A stretch of DNA of 64,000 bases, taken from contig NZ_CP119572.1 of NCBI RefSeq assembly GCF_029278605.1, forward strand, positions 1,550,001 through 1,614,000, given 5' to 3'. Below are positions 56,763 to 64,000 of the stretch, piece by piece (within the stretch, counting starts at the first letter, position 1; every line of letters begins with the position of its first letter). The notes beneath the pieces are model-generated. The model saw nothing but the letters and a program-made list of their open reading frames with translations, was not told the DNA's origin and searched no databases. Source of the DNA: Cupriavidus sp. WKF15 (GTDB lineage Bacteria; Pseudomonadota; Gammaproteobacteria; Burkholderiales; Burkholderiaceae). The translations under genes were made by a program, and so were the position numbers.

Positions 56763-57668
56763 TCAGTAGTTGTCGCGGTCGACCTTGATTTCCTGCAGGA
56801 TGGTCGTGGCAATTTCCTCGATCGACTTGTGCGTCGACGACAGCCACTTGATGCCTTCCCGCCGCATCATGGCTTCGGCCTCATTGACCTCATAGCGGCA
56901 GTTCTCGATCGCGGCGTACTTGCTGCCGGGGCGGCGCTCATTGCGGATTTCCGTCAGGCGCTGCGGGTCGATGGAAAGACCGAAGATCTTGCTCTTGTAG
57001 TCGTACAGGGCCCTGGGCAGCTTGCCGCGTTCGAAATCGTCGGGAATGAGCGGATAGTTCGCCGCTTTCAGGCCGTACTGCATGGCCAGGTAGAGGCTGG
57101 TTGGCGTCTTGCCGCTGCGTGACACGCCGACCAGGATCACATCCGCCTCTTCGAGGTTCTTGTGTGACTGGCCGTCATCATGCGCGAGCGAGAAATTGAT
57201 GGCCTCGATGCGGTTCTTGTAGGCCTCGGTATCCGCATTCTGGTGAAAGCGGCCGATCGCATGCGTGGACTTGAGCCCGAGTTCCTTTTCCAGCGGCTCG
57301 ATGAAGGTCTGGAACATGTCCAGGATCATCGCCTTGGCGCGGCGCAGTGCCTTGTTCGCTTCCTGGTTGACAAGCGTGGTGAAGACGATGGGCGGCACGC
57401 CCTCCGCGTGGAACGCTTCGTTGATTTTGCCAACGGCGATATGTGCCTTTTCCGCGGTGTCGACAAATGGCATGCGCACCTTGCGGAAACGCATTTCAAA
57501 TTGCGCCAGGATCGAATGGCTGAAGGTTTCGGCTGTAATGCCGGTGCCGTCCGAGACAATAAAGACCGTGCGGGTGGCGGGGCGGTCGCTCGTGGCGGCT
57601 TGGGGAGGCTGCGGCGTTGCACCGGCATTGGCCGGCTGGGCGCCGTCCGGCGCGACTGGCTCAGACAT
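56763..57668 (-). CDS. ppsR: PEP synthetase regulatory protein (kinase/pyrophosphorylase)
   Basis: A 301-aa bifunctional regulator that phosphorylates PpsA with ADP to inactivate it and reverses this with phosphate. A DUF299-family protein with the P-loop GVSRSGKTPTS (181-191) and N-terminal VFIVSDGTGITAET. The first about 30 residues are proline/alanine-rich and not conserved. It is divergent from ppsA, its target, with 276 bp between. Confidence 0.95.
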   Translation of the reverse strand: MSEPVAPDGAQPANAGATPQPPQAATSDRPATRTVFIVSDGTGITAETFSHSILAQFEMRFRKVRMPFVDTAEKAHIAVGKINEAFHAEGVPPIVFTTLVNQEANKALRRAKAMILDMFQTFIEPLEKELGLKSTHAIGRFHQNADTEAYKNRIEAINFSLAHDDGQSHKNLEEADVILVGVSRSGKTPTSLYLAMQYGLKAANYPLIPDDFERGKLPRALYDYKSKIFGLSIDPQRLTEIRNERRPGSKYAAIENCRYEVNEAEAMMRREGIKWLSSTHKSIEEIATTILQEIKVDRDNY

Positions 57669-57944
57669 GGGCGAGCAGAATAAATAGATTCAATGTTCCG
57701 CAGAAAAGTGCGGCGCAGCACGGTAGAATAGCGGCGATCTTTTCGCTAAGCAATTCTGCAGGCGTTTGCCTTTGCGGCTATCCCGGCCGGAATTGTCGAC
57801 AATGTGCGCTGCGAGACGACAGCCGCAAAACACAATTCCCCTGAATTCTGCGGGGTTGTTTAGCCAAGCGATCCGTTCGGGAACAGAACAACAAGAACAT
57901 ACCGGACACCCGCGCCAGATTTCTTACTTTGTTTTGAGGCTTTC

Positions 57945-60329
57945 ATGACTAACCAGGCAAATAACGGCGCCTACGTGCAGCCGTTCGAGCAGTTGCGCAT
58001 GTCGGATGTGGAAACGGTTGGCGGCAAGAATTCGTCGCTGGGCGAGATGATCTCCCAGCTGGCCGAAGCCGGCGTCCGTGTCCCCGGTGGTTTTGCCACC
58101 ACCGCGCTGGCATTCCGCGACTTCCTCGCCCACAACGACCTGACCGCCCGCATTTCCGACCGCCTGAAGACCCTGAACGTCGATGACGTGAAGGCCCTGG
58201 CCGAGGCTGGTGCCGAGATCCGCCGCTGGGTGGTCGAGGCGCCGTTCCAGCCGCGCCTGGAACAGGAAATCCGTGAGTTCTACGCACGCGCCGCCGAGCG
58301 CGAAGGCGCCGAGGCATCGTTCGCCGTGCGTTCGTCCGCGACCGCCGAAGATCTGCCCGACGCGTCATTCGCCGGCCAGCAGGAGTCCTACCTGAACGTC
58401 AGCGGCATCGACGACGTGCTCGACAAGATCAAGCACGTGTTCGCCTCGCTGTACAACGACCGCGCCATCTCCTACCGCGTGCACAAGGGCTTCGCCCATG
58501 ACGTGGTGGCACTGTCGGCCGGCGTGCAGCGCATGGTCCGTTCGGACCTGGCGGCGTCGGGCGTGATGTTCACCATCGACACCGAATCGGGCTTCCCGGA
58601 CGTGGTCTTCATCACCTCGAGCTATGGCCTGGGCGAAACGGTGGTGCAGGGCGCCGTGAACCCGGACGAGTTCTACGTCTTCAAGCCGACGCTGCAGGCC
58701 GGCAAGTACCCGATCATCCGCCGCTCGATCGGCTCCAAGCTGATCAAGATGGAATTCACCAAGCCGGGCGAAGCGGGCCGCGTGAAGACCGTGGACGTTC
58801 CCGCCGAACTGCGCAACCGCTACTCGATCACCGACGCCGACGTGTCGGAACTGGCCAAGTACGCCATGATCATCGAGAAGCACTATGGCCGCCCGATGGA
58901 TATCGAGTGGGGCAAGGACGGCAAGGACGGCAAGATCTACATCCTGCAGGCCCGCCCGGAAACCGTGAAGAGCCAGTCGGCCGGCAAGGCCGAGCAGCGC
59001 TTCAAGCTCAAGGGCACCGCTCCGGTCCTGACCAGCGGCCGCGCCATTGGCCAGAAGATCGGTACCGGCCCGGTGCGCGTCATCAACGACCCGTCCGAAA
59101 TGGAACGCGTGCAGCCCGGCGACGTGCTGGTGGCCGACATGACCGACCCGAACTGGGAGCCGGTGATGAAGCGCGCCTCGGCGATCGTCACGAACCGTGG
59201 CGGCCGTACCTGCCACGCGGCCATCATCGCGCGTGAACTGGGCGTGCCGGCCGTGGTCGGCTGCGGCGATGCGACCGACATCCTGAAGGATGGCACCCTG
59301 GTGACCGTGTCGTGCGCCGAGGGCGACGAGGGCCGCATCTATGACGGCCTGCTGGAAACCGAAGTGACCGAAGTCCAGCGTGGCGAAATGCCCGAGATCG
59401 ACGTCAAGCTGATGATGAACGTCGGCAACCCGCAGCTGGCATTCGACTTCGCGCAGATCCCGAACTGCGGCGTGGGCCTGGCCCGCCTGGAGTTCATCAT
59501 CAACAACAACATCGGCGTTCACCCGAAGGCCATCCTCGACTATCCGCAGGTCGATGCCGACCTGAAGAAGGCCGTGGAAAGCGTCGCGCGTGGCCACGCC
59601 AGCCCGCGCGCCTTCTACGTCGACAAGCTGGCCGAGGGTATCGCCACCATCGGCGCGGCCTTCTATCCGAAGCCCGTGATCGTGCGCCTGTCGGACTTCA
59701 AGTCCAACGAGTACAAGAAGCTGATCGGCGGTTCGCGCTACGAGCCGGATGAAGAAAACCCGATGCTGGGTTTCCGTGGCGCCTCGCGCTACATCGCCGA
59801 CGACTTCGCCGAAGCGTTCGAGATGGAATGCCTGGCCATGAAGCGCGTGCGCGACGAGATGGGCCTGACCAACGTCGAGATCATGGTGCCGTTCGTGCGG
59901 ACCCTGGGCCAGGCCGAGAAGGTCATCGAACTGCTGGGCAAGCACGGCCTGAAGCGCGGCGAGAACGGCCTGCGCATCATCATGATGTGCGAAGTCCCGT
60001 CGAACGCCATTCTGGCCGAAGAGTTCCTGCAGTACTTCGACGGCTTCTCGATCGGCTCGAACGACCTGACCCAGCTGACGCTGGGCCTGGATCGCGACTC
60101 CGGCATGGAGCTGCTGGCCAAGGACTTCGACGAGCGCGATCCGGCCGTGCGCTTCATGCTGTCGCGCGCCATCACCACGGCCAACCGCCTGGGCAAGTAC
60201 GTCGGCATCTGCGGCCAGGGTCCTTCGGATCATCCGGACTTCGCGCTCTGGCTGGCCAAGGAAGGCATCAAGTCGATCTCGCTGAACCCGGATTCGGTGG
60301 TCGAGACCTGGCAACAACTGGCGTCGTGA
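57945..60329 (+). CDS. ppsA: phosphoenolpyruvate synthase
   Basis: A 794-aa enzyme converting pyruvate and ATP to PEP, AMP and phosphate for gluconeogenesis from C3 acids. An N-terminal ATP-grasp domain, the swivelling domain with phosphorylated His424 ([14 protein letters not shown]), and the C-terminal PEP-binding domain with [12 protein letters not shown] (active Cys). Family length is about 790. Transcription ends at a strong terminator (60412). Confidence 0.97.
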   Translation: MTNQANNGAYVQPFEQLRMSDVETVGGKNSSLGEMISQLAEAGVRVPGGFATTALAFRDFLAHNDLTARISDRLKTLNVDDVKALAEAGAEIRRWVVEAPFQPRLEQEIREFYARAAEREGAEASFAVRSSATAEDLPDASFAGQQESYLNVSGIDDVLDKIKHVFASLYNDRAISYRVHKGFAHDVVALSAGVQRMVRSDLAASGVMFTIDTESGFPDVVFITSSYGLGETVVQGAVNPDEFYVFKPTLQAGKYPIIRRSIGSKLIKMEFTKPGEAGRVKTVDVPAELRNRYSITDADVSELAKYAMIIEKHYGRPMDIEWGKDGKDGKIYILQARPETVKSQSAGKAEQRFKLKGTAPVLTSGRAIGQKIGTGPVRVINDPSEMERVQPGDVLVADMTDPNWEPVMKRASAIVTNRGGRTCHAAIIARELGVPAVVGCGDATDILKDGTLVTVSCAEGDEGRIYDGLLETEVTEVQRGEMPEIDVKLMMNVGNPQLAFDFAQIPNCGVGLARLEFIINNNIGVHPKAILDYPQVDADLKKAVESVARGHASPRAFYVDKLAEGIATIGAAFYPKPVIVRLSDFKSNEYKKLIGGSRYEPDEENPMLGFRGASRYIADDFAEAFEMECLAMKRVRDEMGLTNVEIMVPFVRTLGQAEKVIELLGKHGLKRGENGLRIIMMCEVPSNAILAEEFLQYFDGFSIGSNDLTQLTLGLDRDSGMELLAKDFDERDPAVRFMLSRAITTANRLGKYVGICGQGPSDHPDFALWLAKEGIKSISLNPDSVVETWQQLAS

Positions 60330-60411
60330 TGTATTTGGCGTCACAATAACGAGGACTGCCGGCGCCGCGATGCGCCGGGTAGCACCGGCCCTGCGGGCAG
60401 GTGTGATCAAA

Positions 60412-60450
60412 GGCCCCCGCAGGCGCCGTTGGCGTTGCGGGGGTTTTTCT
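60412..60450 (+). terminator. intrinsic terminator of ppsA
   Basis: CCCCCGCA pairs with TGCGGGGG, with an inner CGCC/GGCG stem, followed by TTTTTCTTT. It is a strong Rho-independent terminator in the 176-bp gap after ppsA. Confidence 0.88.
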
Positions 60451-60505
60451 TTGCCCTTCGCATTGAACGATGGTCGCCGGGCCAGGCCCGGGGGGGGCAG
60501 AATAG

Positions 60506-60931
60506 ATGGCGCCGCAATACATGTGGTTCGTGGCTGTGACCGTGCTCGTGATCGCCGAGCTGGCTACCGGAACGTTCTATCTGCTGATGGTGGCGCTCGG
60601 GCTGGCCGCGGGCGGCGTGGCGGCGCTGTCGGGGCTGGAGCCGCCGGCGCAGACGCTGGTCGCGGCGCTGGTCGCCGTTGTCGCCATCGTCCTGCTGCGC
60701 CGCACGCGCTTTGGCCGGCTGCGCCGCGGCAGCGCGGCGGCCGATCCCGACGTCAACCTCGACATCGGCCAGGAGCTCGAAGTGCCGGCGTGGGACATCT
60801 ACCGCCGCGCGCGCGTGCCGTACCGCGGCGCGGACTGGACCGTCGAGCTTGCTCCCGGCGCCGATGCCGCGCCCGGGCGCTTCCGCATTGTCGAGGTCCG
60901 CGGCTCGACGCTGATCGTCCTGCCGCGCTGA
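60506..60931 (+). CDS. NfeD-family membrane protein
   Basis: A 141-aa protein with two N-terminal hydrophobic segments (VAVTVLVIAELATGTFYLLMV and the following VAALVAVVAIVLL) and a C-terminal OB-fold domain (about residues 85-140) of the NfeD type. NfeD proteins pair with SPFH/stomatin proteins in the inner membrane; the stomatin gene follows 61 bp later. Function is in membrane protein quality control in some systems; here it is inferred only from the pair. Confidence 0.88.
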   Translation: MAPQYMWFVAVTVLVIAELATGTFYLLMVALGLAAGGVAALSGLEPPAQTLVAALVAVVAIVLLRRTRFGRLRRGSAAADPDVNLDIGQELEVPAWDIYRRARVPYRGADWTVELAPGADAAPGRFRIVEVRGSTLIVLPR

Positions 60932-60992
60932 TTCCCGTTGTTGCCGCGCCCAGGCGGCGCGGTGTTGCCGTCAACTGTCCGGAGGGTCTTAC

Positions 60993-61922
60993 ATGGAAGT
61001 CTTTCAGCTTGGCCTGTTGCCGCTGATCATCCTGATTGCCGCGATCGTGCTGATTGCGAAGGGCATCAAGATCGTGCCCCAGCAGCATGCGTGGGTGCTC
61101 GAGCGCCTCGGGCGCTACCACGCCACGCTGACACCGGGGCTGACGATCGTGGTGCCGTTCGTCGACCGCGTCGCCTACAAGCACATCCTGAAGGAAATCC
61201 CGCTCGACGTGCCCAGCCAGGTCTGCATCACCAAGGACAATACGCAGCTTCAGGTCGATGGCGTGCTGTACTTCCAGGTCACCGACGCGATGAAGGCTTC
61301 ATACGGATCGAGCAACTTCGTGGTGGCAATCACGCAGCTGTCGCAGACCACGTTGCGTTCGGTCATCGGCAAACTTGAGCTCGACAAGACCTTCGAGGAG
61401 CGCGAATTCATCAACCACAGCGTGGTGAATGCGCTGGACGAGGCTGCCTCGAACTGGGGCGTCAAGGTGCTGCGCTACGAAATCAAGGACCTGACGCCGC
61501 CTAAGGAAATCCTGCATGCCATGCAGGCGCAGATCACCGCCGAGCGCGAGAAGCGCGCGCTGATCGCCGCGTCCGAAGGCAAGCGCCAGGAACAGATCAA
61601 CCTGGCATCGGGCGCGCGCGAAGCGGCCATCCAGAAGTCCGAGGGCGAGAAGCAGGCCGCCATCAACAAGGCGCAGGGCGAGGCGGCGGCGATCCTGGCG
61701 GTGGCCGAAGCCAATGCGCAGGCGATCCAGAAGATCGGTCAGGCCATCCGCGTGGAAGGCGGCATGGAGGCGGTGAACCTGAAGGTTGCCGAGGAATACG
61801 TCACGGCCTTCGGCAACCTGGCCAAGCAGGGCAATACGCTGATCGTGCCGGGCAACCTTGGCGAGATGAGCAGCATGATTGCCTCTGCCCTGCAGATCGT
61901 GAAAGGCCAGAAGGCAGCCTGA
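60993..61922 (+). CDS. SPFH/band-7 stomatin-like protein
   Basis: A 309-aa membrane-associated protein with an N-terminal hydrophobic segment (LGLLPLIILIAAIVLIAKGI), then a PHB/SPFH domain (about residues 30-190; WVLERLGRYHATLTPGL) and a long coiled coil (190-270) rich in Glu, Ala and Lys. It is QmcA/stomatin-like, forming membrane microdomain oligomers. GGAGGG precedes the start. It forms an operon with the NfeD-type gene. The IS256 element begins 17 bp after its stop. Confidence 0.9.
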   Translation: MEVFQLGLLPLIILIAAIVLIAKGIKIVPQQHAWVLERLGRYHATLTPGLTIVVPFVDRVAYKHILKEIPLDVPSQVCITKDNTQLQVDGVLYFQVTDAMKASYGSSNFVVAITQLSQTTLRSVIGKLELDKTFEEREFINHSVVNALDEAASNWGVKVLRYEIKDLTPPKEILHAMQAQITAEREKRALIAASEGKRQEQINLASGAREAAIQKSEGEKQAAINKAQGEAAAILAVAEANAQAIQKIGQAIRVEGGMEAVNLKVAEEYVTAFGNLAKQGNTLIVPGNLGEMSSMIASALQIVKGQKAA

Positions 61923-61938
61923 CCGGGCAGGGCGGAGG

Positions 61939-63295
61939 TGTCAGGAATTTTGTGTGCTGAGGTCGGTTAAAAAATCTCAGCTCATGGCGGAGGTGAATCG
62001 CTCGCCAAACAGAATGGCGAACTGATTGACTGCTTGCCGCCAGGTGATAGGTGGCATCTTCCAATCCTTTTCGATGTTGCGCAAGGCCAGATACAGCAGT
62101 TTGCTGGCGGCCTCGTCGCTGGGGAAGTGGCCGCGATTCTTGACGATCTTGCGCAACTGCATGTGCATGCTCTCGATGGCGTTTGTCGTATAGATGATTC
62201 GACGCACCTCAGGCGGATAGACGAAGAAGGGAATCACCTGTTCCCATTGGCGCTGCCACATGGCCGCGACGGTAGGGAATTTGCGTCCCCACTCACTTCC
62301 CGCAAAGGTGTCGAGCGCTGCGGCCGCCGCCTCGGCCGTGGCGGCCTGATAGATCGGCTTGAGCGCGGCAGCCAACGGCTTACGGTCCTTCCAGCTCGCC
62401 AGATTCAGCGAATTGCGGATCAGATGCACGATGCAGGTCTGGATTTGCGCGGCCGGATAGACCGCCTCGATCGCCTCGGGGAAGCCGCGCAAGCCGTCGA
62501 CCACCGCGATCAGGACGTCGTGCAAGCCGCGGTTCTTCAGTTCGTTGAAGACCTTCAGCCAGAACTTGGCGCCTTCGGTTTGCTCGATCCACAGACCTAG
62601 CACTTCCTTGCGGCCGTCGGCGCGGATGCCCAGCGCCAGATAGACCGCCTTGTTCTTGACCGTGCCTTCGTCGCGAATCTTCAGTCGTAGCGCGTCAAAG
62701 TACACGATCGGATACATGGCCTCGAGCGGGCGTTGCTGCCATTGCTCGACGTCAGCCAGCACCTCGTCGGTGACCGTGGAAATCAGATCGGGCGATACCT
62801 GCAGCCCGTACAGCTCCAGCAGATGGCCCTGAATCTCGCGCACGCTCATGCCGCGCGCATACATGCTGATGACGTGGTCGTCGAAGCCAGGCAGCCGGCG
62901 TTGATACTTGCCGACCAATTGGGGCTCGAACGTCGCCTGCCGATCGCGCGGAATATCCAGATTCAGCTCACCGTTGGGCGTCAGGACCGTCTTGGGGCTG
63001 GTGCCGTTGCGGTGGTTGCCGGTCTTGCCTTGCTCGGCCTCGTTATCCAGATGGTGACTCAACTCGGCGGCGAGCATACGCTCGGCCAACTGCTTCTTGA
63101 GCTGGCCGGCCAAGCCCGATTCGCCCAGGATCGACTCGGCATCCTTGCTCTGCACCTGGGCCAGCAGTTGATCGATCAGCTCATCGGGAAACAGCTTCGG
63201 TGCCTTCGGGTTCTTGCTCTTCTTGTTCACTGTCGTGTCGGTCATTGGACGTTTCCGTAATCGTCTCATGACCTCGGCACACTAAAAATCTGACA
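61939..63295. mobile_element. IS256-family insertion sequence
   Basis: A 1357-bp element with imperfect 26-bp terminal inverted repeats (61939-61964 and 63270-63295), both starting TGTCAG and ending GAGGTC on the inside. One intact transposase gene fills it. Flanking 8-9 bp do not form an obvious direct repeat (GGCGGAGG before, GGCTCGGC after). It separates the stomatin operon from smpB without breaking either gene. Confidence 0.9.
61977..63245 (-). CDS. IS256-family transposase
   Basis: A 422-aa DDE transposase (mutator type). The catalytic triad is visible: Asp in VYFDALRLKIR, Asp in AVVDGLRGFPEAI and Glu in TNAIESMHMQLRK. Start at ATG 63245 (MTDTTVNKK) is preferred; an in-frame ATG at 63269 adds eight residues and touches the right inverted repeat. 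The gene is uninterrupted and may be active. Confidence 0.93.
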   Translation of the reverse strand: MTDTTVNKKSKNPKAPKLFPDELIDQLLAQVQSKDAESILGESGLAGQLKKQLAERMLAAELSHHLDNEAEQGKTGNHRNGTSPKTVLTPNGELNLDIPRDRQATFEPQLVGKYQRRLPGFDDHVISMYARGMSVREIQGHLLELYGLQVSPDLISTVTDEVLADVEQWQQRPLEAMYPIVYFDALRLKIRDEGTVKNKAVYLALGIRADGRKEVLGLWIEQTEGAKFWLKVFNELKNRGLHDVLIAVVDGLRGFPEAIEAVYPAAQIQTCIVHLIRNSLNLASWKDRKPLAAALKPIYQAATAEAAAAALDTFAGSEWGRKFPTVAAMWQRQWEQVIPFFVYPPEVRRIIYTTNAIESMHMQLRKIVKNRGHFPSDEAASKLLYLALRNIEKDWKMPPITWRQAVNQFAILFGERFTSAMS

Positions 63296-63315
63296 GGCTC
63301 GGCAGGGCCGGCGGC

Positions 63316-63768
63316 TTATTCCTTGCCGCCGCCCTTCATGATGCGGGACTTCTCGCGCTGCCAGTCGCGCTGCTTCTCGGTTTCGCGCTTGTCGAAGAGC
63401 TTCTTGCCCTTGGCCAGGCCAATCTCGCATTTCACGCGGCCGCGCGTGTAGTGCAGGTTCAGCGGCACCAGCGTATAGCCGCGCTGCTCGACCTTGCCGA
63501 TCAGCTTCTTGATTTCGTCGGCCTTGAGCAGCAGCTTGCGCGTGCGCACCGGGTCCGGATTCACGTGCGTGGACGCGCTTTGCAGCGGGCTGATGTGGGC
63601 ACCGATCAGGTACATCTCGGCGTCGCGCACCACGACGTAGCCTTCCTTGATCTGCACGCGGCCCGCGCGAATCGCCTTGACTTCCCAGCCTTCCAGCACG
63701 ATGCCGGCCTCATATCGCTCTTCAATGAAGTAGTCGAAAAAGGCCTTCTTGTTATCTGCGATGGTCAT
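63316..63768 (-). CDS. smpB: SsrA-binding protein SmpB
   Basis: A 150-aa RNA-binding protein essential for trans-translation: it delivers tmRNA to stalled ribosomes. OB-fold segments are [24 protein letters not shown], and the basic C-terminal tail [18 protein letters not shown] that reads the empty mRNA channel. It starts 223 bp from a probable divergent ratA. The IS256 element lies just downstream of its stop. Confidence 0.97.
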   Translation of the reverse strand: MTIADNKKAFFDYFIEERYEAGIVLEGWEVKAIRAGRVQIKEGYVVVRDAEMYLIGAHISPLQSASTHVNPDPVRTRKLLLKADEIKKLIGKVEQRGYTLVPLNLHYTRGRVKCEIGLAKGKKLFDKRETEKQRDWQREKSRIMKGGGKE

Positions 63769-63991
63769 GCGTGCGGGTCAGGGATGCGTAAGTGGAAAAT
63801 CTTGCCGGCAGGGCGGGTTCACTGACGGGCTCAGTGACAGGTGCCGCGGCGGGGATGCCGCGGACGCCTGCGTCGGCTAGAATCCCGATTTTAGCAAACC
63901 AGCCCCGGTACCGGTCCATGTCCGCGGCGCGCCAGCTCCGACAGGCGCGATATTGCAGTGCGGAATGACCGGATGCCCGATTTTCCCATTC

Positions 63992-64000
63992 ATGGCAGAC
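63992..64000 (+). CDS. ratA: start of a probable ratA gene (partial)
   Basis: Only three codons (ATG GCA GAC, Met-Ala-Asp) fall inside the window. In many Burkholderiales the gene divergent from smpB is ratA, a START-domain ribosome association toxin or ubiquinone-binding protein, and Met-Ala-Asp is a usual beginning. The call rests on context alone. Confidence 0.35.

Noticed and set aside
57660..57944. Promoters in the ppsR-ppsA divergent region
   Set aside because: TAGAAT at 57724 could be a -10 for ppsA, but no acceptable -35 was found, so it was not called.

Overview
The window is about 64 kb of GC-rich chromosome from a beta-proteobacterium of the Burkholderiaceae, most probably Cupriavidus (or a close Ralstonia relative). 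The basis is protein sequence character plus gene order: dapC-dapD-(small gene)-arsC-like-dapE-prmB, smc-zipA-ligA-def, and the long rpsB-tsf-pyrH-frr-uppS-cdsA-dxr-rseP-bamA-skp-lpxD-fabZ-lpxA-lpxB-rnhB run. I could not run a database search, so genus is inference.

Region 1 (1-3.8 kb) is sparse: an unrecognised small protein, a secreted lipase-like hydrolase, and an orphan N-terminal (C39-like) piece of a type I secretion ATPase. Region 2 (3.8-16.9 kb) is a PQQ-dependent alcohol oxidation island: a TonB-dependent receptor, divergent from a quinoprotein alcohol dehydrogenase carrying the Asp-x-Asp signature of lanthanide enzymes, a small cytochrome c, the PQQ operon pqqABCDE on the minus strand, a proline-iminopeptidase-like hydrolase divergent from pqqA, an AcoR-type sigma-54 activator, cytochrome c-550 PedF and a quinoprotein-associated periplasmic binding protein. 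Sigma-54 -24/-12 sequences lie upstream of the dehydrogenase and of pedF, with a weaker match upstream of pqqA. This suggests one activator switches on enzyme, cofactor and electron acceptor together. This is the most interesting part of the window.

Region 3 (16.9-26.5 kb) holds a secreted CAP-domain protein, an MFS transporter, prmB, the succinylase-pathway lysine/diaminopimelate genes (dapE, dapD, dapC), an EamA exporter and a ferritin-like protein. Region 4 (26.9-34.5 kb) is smc-zipA-ligA-def, tightly coupled. It ends at a pair of perfect hairpins facing the convergent pseudouridine synthase gene, which encodes a long arginine-rich N-terminal tail built from eight 87-bp tandem repeats. glnD and map follow on the minus strand.

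Region 5 (40.4-56.7 kb) is the translation, isoprenoid and envelope cluster on the plus strand, starting with a structured rpsB leader and running through elongation factor Ts, UMP kinase, ribosome recycling, undecaprenyl-PP synthesis, CDP-DAG synthesis, DXP reductoisomerase, RseP, the outer-membrane assembly machinery and lipid A synthesis, then RNase HII and a SpoU rRNA methyltransferase. Region 6 (56.7-64 kb) has the divergent pair ppsR/ppsA, an NfeD-stomatin operon, an intact IS256-family insertion sequence and smpB. The last bases look like the start of a divergent ratA gene.
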